From Nitrosomonadales bacterium (lineage in GTDB: Bacteria; Pseudomonadota; Gammaproteobacteria; Burkholderiales; Gallionellaceae), in contig JACRNY010000004.1 of NCBI GenBank assembly GCA_016214695.1, forward strand, positions 124,001 to 188,000: 64,000 nucleotides of DNA. The letters run 5' to 3'. Position 1 is the first letter of the stretch. Each line of letters starts with the position of its first letter. Made by a program: the position numbers and the translations under genes. The notes beneath the pieces were generated by a model. That model ran no database searches. It was not told the origin of the DNA and worked only from the letters and a program-made list of their open reading frames with translations. This document shows positions 1 through 12,149 of the stretch, piece after piece.

Positions 1-309
1 AGAGAGGGTCTTGCCCTCGTTGGTATCCGGCACTTCCAGATACAGTGCGCCGAATTTCTCGGGAGATGCGGGCAGTGCGGCCAGCAAGGGGCTGAGGCGG
101 TCGCCTTCCGGCAGGTCGTTCACTTCGCCGTGCAGGGTAAGCAGCTGGCGTGCGAAGCTCAGTTGCCGGTATGCCAATTTCGCTTTGCCTTGCAGCACAA
201 CGAAGCCGCTGTCGGCAGTCGTTTCGACGGGTTTGGCCTGGGTCTCTTCGACACAATCGCGTTCGAAGCCGGGGCGGCAGTAGATCAGCCATGATGGAAG
301 TGCGTTCAT
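1..309 (-). CDS. rlmM: 23S rRNA C2498 2'-O-ribose methyltransferase RlmM, N-terminal part (runs off the left edge)
   Basis: The minus strand reads an open frame from the ATG at 309 to the window edge (103 codons, no stop). The N-terminus has the family's cysteine-containing CRPGFE(R)DC opening at residues 11-19, then an SFARQLL stretch and an LEVPDTNEGK segment, matching the THUMP-like N-terminal half of RlmM (YgdE). RlmM methylates the ribose of C2498 in 23S rRNA with SAM. The catalytic Rossmann domain lies outside the window, so it cannot be checked. The gene is divergent from the phosphatase at 390, leaving an 80-base shared promoter region. Identification comes from remembered family sequence, not a search. 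Confidence 0.85.
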   Translation of the reverse strand, partial: MNALPSWLIYCRPGFERDCVEETQAKPVETTADSGFVVLQGKAKLAYRQLSFARQLLTLHGEVNDLPEGDRLSPLLAALPASPEKFGALYLEVPDTNEGKTLS

Positions 310-389
310 GGCGCGGCATGGTAGGTGTTGTCATATCAGGTAGCAAGTGAAATGGTAGAATCCGCGCCTGTTTTATTTCGGCGGCAGCA

Positions 390-1046
390 ATGACAAAAAG
401 ATATGACCTGATCGTGTTCGACTGGGATGGCACGGTGATGGACTCCACGGCGGTGATTGCCACTTCGATCCAGTCGGCTTGCCGCGACCTCGGTCTGCCG
501 GTACCAAGCGACGAAGATGCTCGCCATGTGATCGGCATGGGGCTGCAGCAAGCTCTGCAACATGCGGTGCCGAGTGCGCCGGCGCACATGTATGAGCCGC
601 TGGCCGACCGTTACCGCCACTACTTCCTCGCCCAGGATCAGTCCATCCCGTTGTTCGCCGGTGCGGCGGACACCATCGCCGAACTGCACGCCGCCGGGTA
701 TGCCTTGGCCGTGGCGACCGGCAAGAGCCGCAAGGGACTGGAGCGGGTGATGGACAGCAGCGGCCTGCGCGGCTATTTCCATGCATCGCGTACCGCCGAC
801 GAGACCTTCTCCAAACCGCATCCGGCGATGCTGCTGGAACTGATGGACGAACTGGGCGTGCCGCCGGAGAAGGTGCTGATGGTCGGCGATACCACACACG
901 ACCTGTTGATGGCGGCCAACGCCGGTGTCGATGCGCTTGGCGTGACGCACGGCGCCCACCCGGAAGTCCAGTTGCGCGAGCTGAAGCCGCTCGCCCTGCT
1001 GGATGATTTCCATGAATTGCGCGCATGGTTCAAGGCGCACGCATAA
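390..1046 (+). CDS. HAD-superfamily phosphatase, phosphoglycolate phosphatase-like
   Basis: 218 residues. All four HAD motifs are present: FDWDGTV with nucleophile Asp11 and Asp13, Thr110 in VATGKS, Lys142 in SKPHP, and the metal-binding GDTTHD at 166-171. The small alpha-helical cap between motifs I and II is that of the Gph/PGMB subgroup. It probably dephosphorylates a small cytosolic phosphate ester such as 2-phosphoglycolate, but HAD substrate range cannot be read from motifs. It sits 18 bases upstream of the SppA-like protease gene, probably in one transcript. In related betaproteobacteria a gph-like gene and sppA are common neighbours. Confidence 0.85.
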   Translation: MTKRYDLIVFDWDGTVMDSTAVIATSIQSACRDLGLPVPSDEDARHVIGMGLQQALQHAVPSAPAHMYEPLADRYRHYFLAQDQSIPLFAGAADTIAELHAAGYALAVATGKSRKGLERVMDSSGLRGYFHASRTADETFSKPHPAMLLELMDELGVPPEKVLMVGDTTHDLLMAANAGVDALGVTHGAHPEVQLRELKPLALLDDFHELRAWFKAHA

Positions 1047-1064
1047 GTTACGAAAGGGAAGGAT

Positions 1065-2024
1065 ATGGCGGAAGAGAACGGCAGTAACTGGGAACGCGGC
1101 GTACTGGAGAAACTGGCGATGTCCGCCATCCAGGAGCAGCGCCGCGCGCGGCACTGGAGCATCTTCTTCAAGGTGCTGACCTTCGGCTATCTGTTCATAT
1201 TGCTGTTCCTGTTCCTTGGCGTGTTCGAGGACAATAAGGATGGCGCGCTGTCGGGCGACAAGCACACCGCGCTGGTCGACCTGAGCGGCGTCATCTCGTC
1301 GGAGAGCAATGCCAATGCCGACAACCTCATCGCCAGCCTGCAGGATGCCTTTGAGGACAAGCACACCGCGGGCATCATCCTGCGTATCAACAGCCCCGGC
1401 GGCAGCCCGGTGCAGTCGGCGCTGGTGAACGACGAGATCCGCAGGTTGCGCGCGCTGCATCCCGAGATCCCTTTGCATGTGGTGGTGGAGGATATGTGCG
1501 CCTCCGGCGGTTACTTCATCGCTGCGGCAGCCGACAAGATCTACGTCAACCGCTCCAGCATCGTCGGCTCCATCGGCGTGCTGATGGACGGCTTCGGTTT
1601 CACCGGCACCATGCAGAAGCTCGGTGTCGAGCGTCGCCTGATGACGGCGGGTGAGAACAAGGGTTTCATGGACCCGTTCTCGCCGCGCAACCCCAAGCAT
1701 GAGGCCTTCACCAAAGGCTTGCTCGACGATATCCATCAGCAGTTCATCGATGTGGTGCGCCAGGGGCGCGGCAAGCGTCTGAAGGAGACGCCGGAGATGT
1801 TCAGCGGCCTGTTCTGGACCGGCGACAAGGCCATCGCAATGGGACTTGCCGACGAGATCGGCAGCGTCGACTCGGTCGCGCGCGATGTCTTCAAGGCCGA
1901 GAAGATCGTCGATTTCACCGCCCATGAGAACATCGCCGACCGTCTGGCGAAGAAGCTCGGTGCCGGTGTGGCGAGTGCATTCCCGGGATTCGGTGCGGAA
2001 GCAGGTCACGTGACCTTACGCTGA
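1065..2024 (+). CDS. sppA: Signal peptide peptidase A-type membrane serine protease (S49, short form)
   Basis: 319 residues. A single membrane anchor lies at about 33-57 (KVLTFGYLFILLFLFLGVF), with the protease domain following. The short S49 form uses a Ser/Lys dyad: Ser147 lies in MCASGGYF and the candidate Lys199 in AGENKGF. The INSPGGSP oxyanion-region motif is at 109-116. It is half the length of E. coli SppA, so it is the Bacillus-like half-length type that oligomerises. It cleaves residual signal peptides in the inner membrane. The start is preceded by GAAAGGAAGG, a good ribosome site. Confidence 0.88.
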   Translation: MAEENGSNWERGVLEKLAMSAIQEQRRARHWSIFFKVLTFGYLFILLFLFLGVFEDNKDGALSGDKHTALVDLSGVISSESNANADNLIASLQDAFEDKHTAGIILRINSPGGSPVQSALVNDEIRRLRALHPEIPLHVVVEDMCASGGYFIAAAADKIYVNRSSIVGSIGVLMDGFGFTGTMQKLGVERRLMTAGENKGFMDPFSPRNPKHEAFTKGLLDDIHQQFIDVVRQGRGKRLKETPEMFSGLFWTGDKAIAMGLADEIGSVDSVARDVFKAEKIVDFTAHENIADRLAKKLGAGVASAFPGFGAEAGHVTLR

Positions 2025-2078
2025 TGAAACGACTGGCCATCCCGCTTGGCAACCAAAGATCGGTTGCCAGGTGCTTGG

Positions 2079-4108
<2,030 letters not shown>

Positions 4109-4109
<1 letters not shown>

Positions 4110-4720
4110 CAGCGTAACAGCGGCAACAGGGAGGGCAGGATGTTGCGCATGACCTGCGGCTGGGCTGCGGCATCCGGATGCAGGTTGTCGGGCAGGAACT
4201 GCTCGGGCGCGACACCTTCGAGCATGAACGGGACCAGTGCGACGCTATGTCGTTTCGCCAAACGCGGATAGATCGCGCGGAATTTCCTGGTGTAATCCAG
4301 GCCGTAGTTCGGCGGCATCTGGATGCCCAGCAGCAGCACGCGGGCGCCTGAAGCGCGCGACTGCTGGATGATGCGGTCCAGATTCCTTTCCGTTTCGGAA
4401 ATGGCACTGCCACGCAGGCCGTCGTTCGCGCCCAGTTCGATGATGACCACTTCCGGTTGATGCTGCAGCAAGGCCTTGCCGATACGTCGCAGCCCGCCGG
4501 AGGCGGTTTCACCGCTGATGCTGGCATTGACGACTTCGAATTGCGGATGGCTGCGGAGCAACTCCTTCTGCAGCAGATTCACCCAGGATGCATCCCGCGT
4601 GATGCCGTATCCCGCGGAAAGGCTGTCGCCGAACACCAGGATGTTGCGCGCGGCATGGGCGGGGAAGGACAGCGCGAGGGCCGCGAGCAGCCAGCAAAAT
4701 CCATGTATGAGCCTGTTCAT
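4109..4720 (-). CDS. tesA: Periplasmic acyl-CoA thioesterase / lysophospholipase TesA (SGNH hydrolase)
   Basis: 203 residues from the ATG at 4720. A longer frame to 4885 exists, but the extension is not like the family and would bury the signal peptide. Residues 1-23 form a signal peptide ending AHA|A. The SGNH blocks are VFGDSLS with Ser33, the conserved Gly, IIELGANDG, and a catalytic Asp/His in DNLHPD near the C-terminus. It hydrolyses long-chain acyl thioesters and lysophospholipids in the periplasm. It diverges from rpsB; in many proteobacteria tesA is instead divergent from an ABC transporter gene. Confidence 0.9.
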
Positions 4721-4834
4721 GACGACGATTGTGCAAGCAAGGAGCGGCGGCAGGCAAGCATAATACGGCGGTGAATCCCCTTCCGGCCGCAGGATATCCC
4801 GTCTGTCCGTCCGATTTTGTCCATAAACCTGACG

Positions 4835-4863
4835 TTGAGTTGGAGCGCTGCTTCGGTTACAAT
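4835..4863 (+). promoter_or_regulatory. Sigma70 promoter of rpsB-tsf
   Basis: -35 TTGAGT at 4835-4840, a 17-base spacer, and -10 TACAAT at 4858-4863. The predicted start near 4870 leaves a ~125-base leader before the rpsB ATG at 4994. Read directly by consensus. Confidence 0.7.
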
Positions 4864-4870
4864 GCGCGCC

Positions 4871-4959
4871 CTGTTTATCCGGCAACCGCTGAATAAACAG
4901 TCATTCACACACTCGTTCATGTTGGGGTGTCCCTTAAAAGGGGATCAGGCTGACGAGTG
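4871..4959 (+). promoter_or_regulatory. Structured 5' leader of rpsB (putative S2 autoregulatory region)
   Basis: Two stem-loops lie between the promoter and the gene. The first has a perfect 8-bp stem, CTGTTTAT (4871-4878) with ATAAACAG (4893-4900). The second pairs CACTCGT (4910-4916) with ACGAGTG (4953-4959) and encloses a small CCCTT/AAGGG hairpin at 4931-4942. In E. coli and relatives S2 represses rpsB-tsf through its leader. That this leader does so is inference from position and structure. Confidence 0.5.
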
Positions 4960-4993
4960 GAAGAACTTAACCCTTAACGATTGGAGCAATCAA

Positions 4994-5716
4994 ATGCAAG
5001 TAACCATGCGTCAAATGCTGGAAGCGGGTGTCCATTTCGGTCACCAGACCCGTTTCTGGAATCCCAAGATGGCCCCGTATATCTTCGGTCATCGCAACAA
5101 AATTCATATCGTCAACCTGGAAAAAACCGTCGTGATGTTCAACGACGCGCTGAAGGAAGTGCGCAAGATTTCCGCGAAGAAGGGCTCCATCCTGTTCGTG
5201 GCGACCAAACGCCAGGCGCGCGAGATCATCCGCGAAGAAGCGATCCGCGCCGGTTCTCCCTTCGTTGACCATCGCTGGTTGGGCGGCATGCTGACCAACT
5301 TCAAGACCGTGCAGACATCCATCAAGCGCCTGAAAGAGCTGGAAGCGATGATCGCAGACGGCAGCATCGAGAAGGTCTCCAAGAAAGAAGGTCTGGTATT
5401 GCGCCGCGAACTGGAGAAGCTGGAGCGCAGCCTGGGCGGTATCAAGGACATGCAAGGTCTGCCTTCTGCCATCTTCGTGATCGACGTCGGCTACCAGAAG
5501 GGTACCGTCACCGAAGCGCAGAAGCTGGGTATCCCGGTCATCGGCGTGGTCGATACCAACCACAGCCCGCTCGGTGTTGACTATGTCATCCCCGGCAACG
5601 ACGACTCCAGCCAGGCGATCCGCCTGTACGCACGCGGTGTGGCCGATGCGATCCTGGAAGGTCGCGAGCAGGCACTGAACGAGCTGACTGAACAAGTCGC
5701 GGACAAAGCTGCATAA
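4994..5716 (+). CDS. rpsB: 30S ribosomal protein S2
   Basis: 240 residues. The start at 4994 gives the family opening [20 protein letters not shown] and has GGAG eight bases upstream; the frame is open to 4817 but the extension is leader sequence. S2 binds late in 30S assembly, together with S1. The gene heads the rpsB-tsf unit, separated from tsf by an intrinsic terminator, so S2 should be made in excess of read-through products. Length and motifs ([29 protein letters not shown]) are normal. Confidence 0.98.
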   Translation: MQVTMRQMLEAGVHFGHQTRFWNPKMAPYIFGHRNKIHIVNLEKTVVMFNDALKEVRKISAKKGSILFVATKRQAREIIREEAIRAGSPFVDHRWLGGMLTNFKTVQTSIKRLKELEAMIADGSIEKVSKKEGLVLRRELEKLERSLGGIKDMQGLPSAIFVIDVGYQKGTVTEAQKLGIPVIGVVDTNHSPLGVDYVIPGNDDSSQAIRLYARGVADAILEGREQALNELTEQVADKAA

Positions 5717-5734
5717 GCTGCCTTCCCGCAACGA

Positions 5735-5756
5735 GGGGGCGCAAGCCCCCTTTTTT
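5735..5756 (+). terminator. Intrinsic terminator/attenuator between rpsB and tsf
   Basis: GGGGGC, GCAA tetraloop, GCCCCC, then six T residues. It lies 18 bases after the rpsB stop and 37 before tsf, so partial termination would set the S2:EF-Ts ratio. Confidence 0.85.
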
Positions 5757-5792
5757 GTAACCAGAATTCTAGTAATCGATTAGGAGTTTGAT

Positions 5793-6692
5793 ATGGCAGA
5801 GATCACCGCAAGCATGGTGAAGGAACTGCGCGAGGCTACCGGCCTCGGCATGATGGAATGCAAAAAGGCGCTGGTGGAGACCAACGGCGATGCCAAGGCG
5901 GCCGAGGAGTTGCTGCGCATCAAGAGCGGCGCCAAGGCCAGTAAGGCGGCTTCGCGCGTGACGGCTGAAGGCGTGATCGGTTCCTTCCTCGCCGCCGACG
6001 GCAAGGTCGGCGCTGTGGCCGAAGTGAACTGCGAAACCGACTTCGTTGCCAAGAACGACGACTTCATGGCGTTCGCGAAAAATGTGGCCGAGACCGTGGC
6101 CAAGAACGACCCGGCCGACATCGATGCCTTGCTGGCAATGCCGATCGCCAACGGTTCCGACAGCGTCGAAGAGACACGCAAGGCGCTGGTGATGAAGCTG
6201 GGCGAGAACCTCTCGGTACGCCGTTTCGAGCGCTATGCGACCACCACCGGCAAGCTGTCCACTTACCTGCACGGCAACAAGATCGGTGTGATGGTCAATT
6301 ACACCGGCGGTGACGAGACCCTGGGCAAGGACATCGCGATGCACATCGCCGCCTCCAAGCCGAAGTCGGTCGATGCGTCCGGCGTGAATCCGGAAGACAT
6401 CGCCACCGAGCGCCGCATCGCCATCGAGAAGGCCAAGGAATCCGGCAAGCCGGAAGCCATGCTGGAGAAGATCGCCGAAGGCACCGTGCAGAAGTTCCTC
6501 AAGGAAGTCACGCTGCTGGGCCAGGTGTTCGTCAAGGCCGAAGACGGCAAGCAGACCATCGAGCAATTGCTGAAGAGCAAGGGCGCGTCGGTGACCGCTT
6601 TCCAGATGTTCATCGTCGGCGAAGGCATCGAGAAGAAGGTGGAAGACTACGCCGCCGAAGTCGCTGCCGCTGCCGCAGCTGCCAAGAAGTAA
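5793..6692 (+). CDS. tsf: Elongation factor Ts
   Basis: 299 residues, a normal betaproteobacterial length. The N-terminal UBA-like domain carries the [12 protein letters not shown] signature, and the core holds [15 protein letters not shown], which contacts EF-Tu. EF-Ts is the guanine nucleotide exchange factor for EF-Tu in the cytosol. The start is preceded by TTAGGAGTTTGAT. The C-terminus ends in an Ala run ([10 protein letters not shown]). pyrH follows after 13 bases. Confidence 0.98.
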   Translation: MAEITASMVKELREATGLGMMECKKALVETNGDAKAAEELLRIKSGAKASKAASRVTAEGVIGSFLAADGKVGAVAEVNCETDFVAKNDDFMAFAKNVAETVAKNDPADIDALLAMPIANGSDSVEETRKALVMKLGENLSVRRFERYATTTGKLSTYLHGNKIGVMVNYTGGDETLGKDIAMHIAASKPKSVDASGVNPEDIATERRIAIEKAKESGKPEAMLEKIAEGTVQKFLKEVTLLGQVFVKAEDGKQTIEQLLKSKGASVTAFQMFIVGEGIEKKVEDYAAEVAAAAAAAKK

Positions 6693-6705
6693 CAGAAAGG
6701 ACGCC

Positions 6706-7425
6706 ATGACCGCACCCGCCTACAAACGCATCCTGCTCAAACTCTCCGGCGAAGCCCTGATGGGCGAAGACAGCTACGGCATCAACCGTGCGGTCGTCGA
6801 ACGCATCGTGGCCGAGATCAAGGAAGTGTCCGAGCTGGGTGTGGAGGTGGCGATCGTGATCGGCGGCGGCAACATCTTCCGCGGCGTCGCTCCGGCGGCG
6901 GCGGGGATGGACAGGGCCACCGCCGACTACATGGGCATGCTGGCCACGGTGATGAACTCGATGGCCTTGCAGGACGCGATGACGCGCGCCGGGCTGGAAT
7001 GCCGCGTGCAGTCCGCATTGAGCCTGGAGCAGGTGGCCGAGCCGTTCATCCGCGGCAAGGCCCTGCGTTATCTGGAAGACGGCAAGGTGGTGATCTTCGC
7101 GGCCGGCATCGGCAGCCCGTTCTTCACCACCGACACCGCCGCCGCCTTGCGCGGAGTGGAGATGGATGCCGAAGTCGTCATCAAGGCGACCAAGGTGGAC
7201 GGCGTGTATACCGCCGATCCGAAGAAAGACCCGAAGGCCACCCGTTATCACAAGGTGAGCTTCGACGAAGCCATCGGCAAGGATTTGAAGGTCATGGATT
7301 CCACAGCATTGACGCTGTGCCGCGACCAGAAACTGCCTATCATCGTGTTCAGCATCTTCAAGGAAGGCGCGCTGAAGCGGGTAGTGATGGGGCAGGACGA
7401 AGGAACGCTCGTACACTGTGATTGA
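6706..7425 (+). CDS. pyrH: Uridylate kinase (UMP kinase)
   Basis: 239 residues of the amino-acid-kinase fold, unrelated to eukaryotic UMP kinases. It phosphorylates UMP to UDP, is activated by GTP and inhibited by UTP in the family. Visible blocks are [12 protein letters not shown] (N-terminal phosphate-binding loop), [10 protein letters not shown], and [15 protein letters not shown]. Located in the usual tsf-pyrH-frr order; AAAGGA lies just upstream of the ATG. Confidence 0.97.
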   Translation: MTAPAYKRILLKLSGEALMGEDSYGINRAVVERIVAEIKEVSELGVEVAIVIGGGNIFRGVAPAAAGMDRATADYMGMLATVMNSMALQDAMTRAGLECRVQSALSLEQVAEPFIRGKALRYLEDGKVVIFAAGIGSPFFTTDTAAALRGVEMDAEVVIKATKVDGVYTADPKKDPKATRYHKVSFDEAIGKDLKVMDSTALTLCRDQKLPIIVFSIFKEGALKRVVMGQDEGTLVHCD

Positions 7426-7440
7426 TTTCGGAGAACGATG

Positions 7441-7998
7441 ATGATCGCTGACATCAAAAAGAACGTAGAACAAAAGATGGCCAAGTCGCTGGAAGCGTTG
7501 AAAGCGGACTTGGGCAAGATCCGCACCGGCCGTGCCCATACCGGCATCCTGGATCATGTGATGGTGGATTACTACGGCAATCCGACGCCGGTCAATCAGG
7601 TCGCTAACGTGACCCTGACCGATGCCCGCACCATCGGCGTGCAGCCGTATGAGAAAAACATGATCGGCCCCATCGAGAAGGCCATTCGCGATTCCGACTT
7701 GGGATTGAACCCCGCCACCAACGGCGACCTGATCCGTGTGCCGATGCCGATGCTGACCGAAGAGCGCCGCCGCGACCTGATCAAGGTGGTCAAGAGCGAA
7801 GGCGAGGACGCCAAGGTCGCGGTGCGCAACATCCGCCGCGATGCCAACGAGCAGTTGAAGAAGTTGCTCAAGGACAAGGAAGTCGGCGAGGACGAAGAGC
7901 GCCGTGCACAGGATGATGTGCAGAAGCTCACCGACCGCTTCGTCGCCGAGATCGACAAGGCGCTGCAAGCCAAAGAAGTTGACCTGATGGCTGTCTAG
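7441..7998 (+). CDS. frr: Ribosome recycling factor
   Basis: 185 residues, exactly the usual length. Two ATG codons are adjacent (7438, 7441); GGAG at 7430-7433 gives 4 or 7 bases of spacing, favouring 7441. Conserved blocks are [25 protein letters not shown] and [14 protein letters not shown] with EF-G splits post-termination ribosomes. uppS follows after 14 bases. Confidence 0.97.
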   Translation: MIADIKKNVEQKMAKSLEALKADLGKIRTGRAHTGILDHVMVDYYGNPTPVNQVANVTLTDARTIGVQPYEKNMIGPIEKAIRDSDLGLNPATNGDLIRVPMPMLTEERRRDLIKVVKSEGEDAKVAVRNIRRDANEQLKKLLKDKEVGEDEERRAQDDVQKLTDRFVAEIDKALQAKEVDLMAV

Positions 7999-8012
7999 GC
8001 GAGCCGTCATAT

Positions 8013-8795
8013 ATGGCGCTGCCATTCTTCAGTTCCACCCGCACTATCCCCGAGATCACAGCCGTCCCGCGTCATATCGCCATCATCATGGACGGCAACG
8101 GGCGCTGGGCGAAACAGCGCTTCATGCCGCGCGTGATGGGACACCAGCGCGGGGTGGAGACGGTGCGCGAGATGGTCAAGGCCTGCCGCCAGATGGGCGT
8201 GGAATACCTGACGCTATTCGCCTTCAGCAGCGAGAACTGGCGGCGGCCCGCCGAAGAGGTGACCTTCCTGATGCAGCTGTTCCTGAAGATGCTGGAGCGC
8301 GAGGTCGGCAAGCTGCACGAGAACAACATCCGCCTGAAGATCATCGGCGACCGCAGCCGCTTCGACGCGCAACTCGTGCGTTACATCGATGAGGCCGAGC
8401 AACTCACCGCAAACAACACCAGCCTGACCCTGACCATCGCGGCCAATTACGGCGGGCGCTGGGACATCATGCAGGCCATGCATGCCCTGAGCCAGGCGCA
8501 TCCCGAGCGCGCCACCGCGTTCGGCGAGGAAGAACTCACGCCGTATCTTTCCATGCACTACGCGCCGGAACCGGACCTGTTCATCCGCACCGGCGGCGAA
8601 CAGCGCATCAGCAACTTCCTGCTGTGGCAACTGGCTTATACCGAACTGTATTTCACCGATACCCTGTGGCCGGCGTTCGACCGTGCGGCGCTGGAAGCGG
8701 CGATCCAGTCCTACCAGAAACGCGAACGCCGTTTCGGCAGGACCAGCGAACAATTGACCCCCAGTGAACAATCGAAGGACAAGACCAATGCTTAA
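8013..8795 (+). CDS. uppS: Undecaprenyl diphosphate synthase (cis-prenyltransferase)
   Basis: 260 residues. The catalytic IIMDGNGRWAKQR motif is near the N-terminus (Asp27), followed by LTLFAFSSENWRRP and the C-terminal PDLFIRTGGEQRISNFLLWQ and ELYFT blocks. It adds isopentenyl units to farnesyl diphosphate to make the C55 carrier for peptidoglycan and LPS. The last bases overlap cdsA. The precursor route is represented nearby by dxr. Confidence 0.97.
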   Translation: MALPFFSSTRTIPEITAVPRHIAIIMDGNGRWAKQRFMPRVMGHQRGVETVREMVKACRQMGVEYLTLFAFSSENWRRPAEEVTFLMQLFLKMLEREVGKLHENNIRLKIIGDRSRFDAQLVRYIDEAEQLTANNTSLTLTIAANYGGRWDIMQAMHALSQAHPERATAFGEEELTPYLSMHYAPEPDLFIRTGGEQRISNFLLWQLAYTELYFTDTLWPAFDRAALEAAIQSYQKRERRFGRTSEQLTPSEQSKDKTNA

Positions 8796-9612
8796 GCAGC
8801 GCATCATCACCGCGAGCATCCTGTTCGTGCTGTTCTTGGCAGCCTTGTTCGGCTTGCCGACCCTGGGCTGGCAGGCTGTGGTCGTGGTCGTGATGTGGCA
8901 GGGCGCGGTGGAATGGGCACGCTTGTCCGGCCTGAGCGGACGCCGCGCGACAGCCTACTGGCTGCTGACCCTGGCGATGATGGCAGCCATGGTGTGGTTC
9001 GATAACACGATGGGGCTCGAGCAGCAGACCGTATTGCATCTGTTCTGGTACATCCTGGCCGTGCTGCTGTGGGTGTTCGTGGTGCCGGCCTGGTTGATCA
9101 CCGGCTGGCGCCCGCAGAATGCCGGGCTGATGGCGGTGGTCGGCTGGGTCGTGTTGCTGCCGACCGGTCTGGCGATGCTCGATCTGCGCGCTTTCAGCCC
9201 CTGGTTGCTGCTGTTCGTGATGACAGTGGTGATGATGGCGGACATCTCGGCGTACTTCGCCGGCAAACGTTTCGGCAAGAACAAGCTGGCTCCCGCGATC
9301 AGCCCCGGCAAGACCTGGGAAGGTGTGATCGGTGCATTGATCGGCGTCTCGATATTCGTGGTGGTGGTCGGCTGGACCAGCGGACTGTACAAACAATACC
9401 CGGTGTTCCCGGCCGCCATCGTCGCCGGCTGGTGGTGGGTGGCGCTGTCGGTGATCGGCGACCTGTTCGAATCCGCCATCAAGCGCCAGGCAGGCGTGAA
9501 GGACAGTGGGGCGCTGTTGCCGGGGCATGGCGGCCTGCTGGATCGTATCGATGCGCTGACCTCCACTTTGCCATTCGCCGGCATCGCGCTCATTCTGCAA
9601 AGGCTGGAATGA
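8788..9612 (+). CDS. cdsA: Phosphatidate cytidylyltransferase (CDP-diglyceride synthase)
   Basis: 274 residues from MLKQRI; a start at 8764 is possible but lies inside uppS and adds a non-family extension. Several transmembrane helices occur from residue 8 onward. The C-terminal CDS signature is intact: [19 protein letters not shown] followed by LLDRID. It makes CDP-diacylglycerol in the inner membrane for all phospholipids. It overlaps uppS by eight bases and dxr by an ATGA. Confidence 0.96.
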   Translation: MLKQRIITASILFVLFLAALFGLPTLGWQAVVVVVMWQGAVEWARLSGLSGRRATAYWLLTLAMMAAMVWFDNTMGLEQQTVLHLFWYILAVLLWVFVVPAWLITGWRPQNAGLMAVVGWVVLLPTGLAMLDLRAFSPWLLLFVMTVVMMADISAYFAGKRFGKNKLAPAISPGKTWEGVIGALIGVSIFVVVVGWTSGLYKQYPVFPAAIVAGWWWVALSVIGDLFESAIKRQAGVKDSGALLPGHGGLLDRIDALTSTLPFAGIALILQRLE

Positions 9613-10790
9613 GCAAACTCTCGCGTCTCACCGTACTGGGTTCCACCGGCAGCATCGGCAAGAGCACGCTGGATGTGGTGGCCCGGCATCCCGACCGCTA
9701 CCGCATCGTTGCTCTGACCGCGCAGCAACAGGACGAACTGCTGTTTGAACAATGCCAGCGTTTCCGGCCGCGTTTTGCCGTGCTGCTGGAGGAGGCAGCC
9801 GCGGAGCGGCTGCGCAAGCGTATCGCCGCGGCCGGACTGGATGTCGAAGTGCTGTGCGGCGCCGCCGAACTGGAACGCGTTTCGACCCTGCCGGAAGTGG
9901 ATGCGGTGATGGCAGCCATCGTCGGTGCGGCAGGCATGCCTCCCACACTGGCCGCTGCTCGTGCCGGCAAAAAGGTGCTGCTGGCGAACAAGGAGACGCT
10001 GGTGCTGGCCGGCCATCTGTTCATGGATGCGGTACGCCGCAGCGGTTCGGCTTTGCTGCCTATCGACAGCGAACACAACGCCATCTTCCAGGCCTTGCCG
10101 CGCGATTACGCGGGTGACATGAAGCAGAGCGGCGTGAGCAGGATACTGCTCACCGCGTCCGGCGGTCCGTTCCGCAACACACCGCTGGAGCAATTGCAGA
10201 GCGTCACGCCGGAACAAGCCTGCGCGCACCCGAACTGGAGCATGGGGCGCAAGATCTCGGTCGATTCCGCCAGCATGATGAACAAGGGGCTGGAAGTCAT
10301 CGAAGCACACTGGCTGTTCAATGCCCCCGCGGATGCGATCCAGGTGGTGGTGCATCCGCAGAGCGTGATCCATTCGATGGTGCAGTACGTGGACGGCTCG
10401 GTGCTGGCGCAGCTCGGCAATCCCGACATGCGCACGCCGATCGCTTACGCTTTGGCCTATCCCGAGCGCATCGAAGCGGGTGTCGCGCCGCTCGACCTGT
10501 TCGCCATCGCCAGACTCGATTTCGTCGCTCCGGATTTCCAGCGTTTCCCCTGCCTGGCGCTGGCCTACCAGGCCTTGCGCGCCGGGGGTACGGTGCCCGC
10601 TTTGCTCAATGCGGCCAACGAGATCGCGGTTGCCGCCTTCCTTGAGCGCAAGATCGCTTTCCTCGACATTCCGCGCCTGATCGAAGCGGTGCTGGGCAAA
10701 GTCGCGCGCAGCGAAGTGCGCGAATTGCAGGATGTACTGGATGCGGATGCGGCGGCGCGCCTCGCCGCACAGGAGTGGATCGCGCGATGA
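9609..10790 (+). CDS. dxr: 1-deoxy-D-xylulose 5-phosphate reductoisomerase
   Basis: 393 residues from the ATG at 9609, which overlaps the cdsA stop (ATGA). The open frame extends 540 bases further upstream, but that part is a shadow of cdsA. The NADPH-binding [13 protein letters not shown] is at the N-terminus; metal and substrate residues lie in [11 protein letters not shown] and [13 protein letters not shown]. Second enzyme of the MEP isoprenoid pathway, making MEP from DXP. rseP overlaps its stop. Confidence 0.97.
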   Translation: MSKLSRLTVLGSTGSIGKSTLDVVARHPDRYRIVALTAQQQDELLFEQCQRFRPRFAVLLEEAAAERLRKRIAAAGLDVEVLCGAAELERVSTLPEVDAVMAAIVGAAGMPPTLAAARAGKKVLLANKETLVLAGHLFMDAVRRSGSALLPIDSEHNAIFQALPRDYAGDMKQSGVSRILLTASGGPFRNTPLEQLQSVTPEQACAHPNWSMGRKISVDSASMMNKGLEVIEAHWLFNAPADAIQVVVHPQSVIHSMVQYVDGSVLAQLGNPDMRTPIAYALAYPERIEAGVAPLDLFAIARLDFVAPDFQRFPCLALAYQALRAGGTVPALLNAANEIAVAAFLERKIAFLDIPRLIEAVLGKVARSEVRELQDVLDADAAARLAAQEWIAR

Positions 10791-12142
10791 CCACTTTGCT
10801 CGCCTTCGTGGTCGCCATCGTCGTGCTGGTGCTGTTCCACGAGCTGGGGCACTACGTGGTGGCGCGTTTCTTCGACGTGAAGGTGCTGCGCTTCTCCATC
10901 GGTTTCGGCAAGGTGCTCTACACCCGACGCTTCGGCAACGGCGAGACGGAATGGGCGCTTTCGGCGATCCCGCTGGGCGGCTACGTCAAGATGCTGGACG
11001 AGCATGAAGGCGAAGTGGAGGAACACGAGTTGCCGCGCGCGTTCACGCGCAAACCGGTGCTGCAGCGCATGGCCATCGTGGTCGCCGGCCCCATCGCCAA
11101 CCTGTTGCTGGCGATCGTCTTGTATTTCGCCTTGTTCATCCATGGCGTGCCCGGTATCAAGCCGGTACTGGGCGAGGTGGCTCCGGACACACCGGCGGCT
11201 CATGCCGGCTTGCAGTTCAAACAGACCATCGTCAGTATCAACGGGCAGGAGACGCCCAGCTGGCAGGAGATACGCTGGGTGTTGCTCGATGTCGTGTTGC
11301 AGAAGACATCCGCCAGGATCCAGTTGCGCACAGCAGAAGGCGAGTCGGAGTTCAGGGGGCTGGAGATGGGCGGGCTGACGGCAGCCGATCTGGACGGCGA
11401 CTTCCTCAAGAAACTGGGCTTGAAACCGTATCAGCCCCCGGTCTACCCCGTCATCGGCAAACTGGTGGAGGGGGGGGCGGCGCAACTCGGCGGTTTGCAG
11501 GTCAATGACCGTATCGTGCGTGCTAACGGCCGCGAGATTGCGTTGTGGGAGGATTGGGTCAGCGTGGTGCGCAGCCATCCGGGCAAGACCATGGATATCG
11601 AGATCGAGCGTGCGGGCACGAACATCAAGCTCAGTCTGACTCCCGAGGCGTTCGACGAGGACGGGAAGAGCGTAGGGCGTATCGGTGCCGCGGCCTATAT
11701 CGACAAGGCAGCATTCGAAGCGATGCTGACCGAGGTGCGCTATTCCCCGATGGCGGCATTGCCGGAGTCATTCCGCAAGACCTGGGAGACAGCCATCCTC
11801 AGCCTGAAGATGATGGGCAAGATGGTGCTGGGAGAGGTCTCCCTGAAGAATCTTTCCGGCCCGATCACCATCGCCGACTACGCCGGGCAATCGGCGCATA
11901 TCGGACTGGGTGCCTATATCGGTTTCCTCGCATTGATCAGCATCAGCCTCGGTGTATTGAATCTCCTGCCCATCCCTTTATTGGATGGCGGACATTTGCT
12001 GTATTATTCGGTCGAGTTGGTCAAAGGCAGTCCGGTTTCCGACCGGCTGTGGGAGGCGGGACAGAAGATAGGCATCGCGCTACTGGCGACCATGATGTTT
12101 TTTGCGCTATACAACGATATAAACCGCCTGATTTTGGGTTGA
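10787..12142 (+). CDS. rseP: RIP metalloprotease RseP (site-2 protease)
   Basis: 451 residues from the ATG overlapping the dxr stop. The zinc motif HELGH (His18, Glu19, His22) is in the first membrane helix. Two PDZ-like domains occupy the middle ([16 protein letters not shown] and [18 protein letters not shown]). The third zinc ligand region, [12 protein letters not shown], is in a C-terminal helix. It cleaves anti-sigma factors such as RseA within the inner membrane during envelope stress. Placement directly before bamA fits envelope quality control. Confidence 0.95.
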   Translation: MTTLLAFVVAIVVLVLFHELGHYVVARFFDVKVLRFSIGFGKVLYTRRFGNGETEWALSAIPLGGYVKMLDEHEGEVEEHELPRAFTRKPVLQRMAIVVAGPIANLLLAIVLYFALFIHGVPGIKPVLGEVAPDTPAAHAGLQFKQTIVSINGQETPSWQEIRWVLLDVVLQKTSARIQLRTAEGESEFRGLEMGGLTAADLDGDFLKKLGLKPYQPPVYPVIGKLVEGGAAQLGGLQVNDRIVRANGREIALWEDWVSVVRSHPGKTMDIEIERAGTNIKLSLTPEAFDEDGKSVGRIGAAAYIDKAAFEAMLTEVRYSPMAALPESFRKTWETAILSLKMMGKMVLGEVSLKNLSGPITIADYAGQSAHIGLGAYIGFLALISISLGVLNLLPIPLLDGGHLLYYSVELVKGSPVSDRLWEAGQKIGIALLATMMFFALYNDINRLILG

Positions 12143-12149
12143 CACAATA

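Noticed and set aside
336-2009. 557-codon open frame opposite gph and sppA
   Set aside because: Shadow frame of two well-supported genes; its translation is His/Gln/Asp-rich and matches no family.
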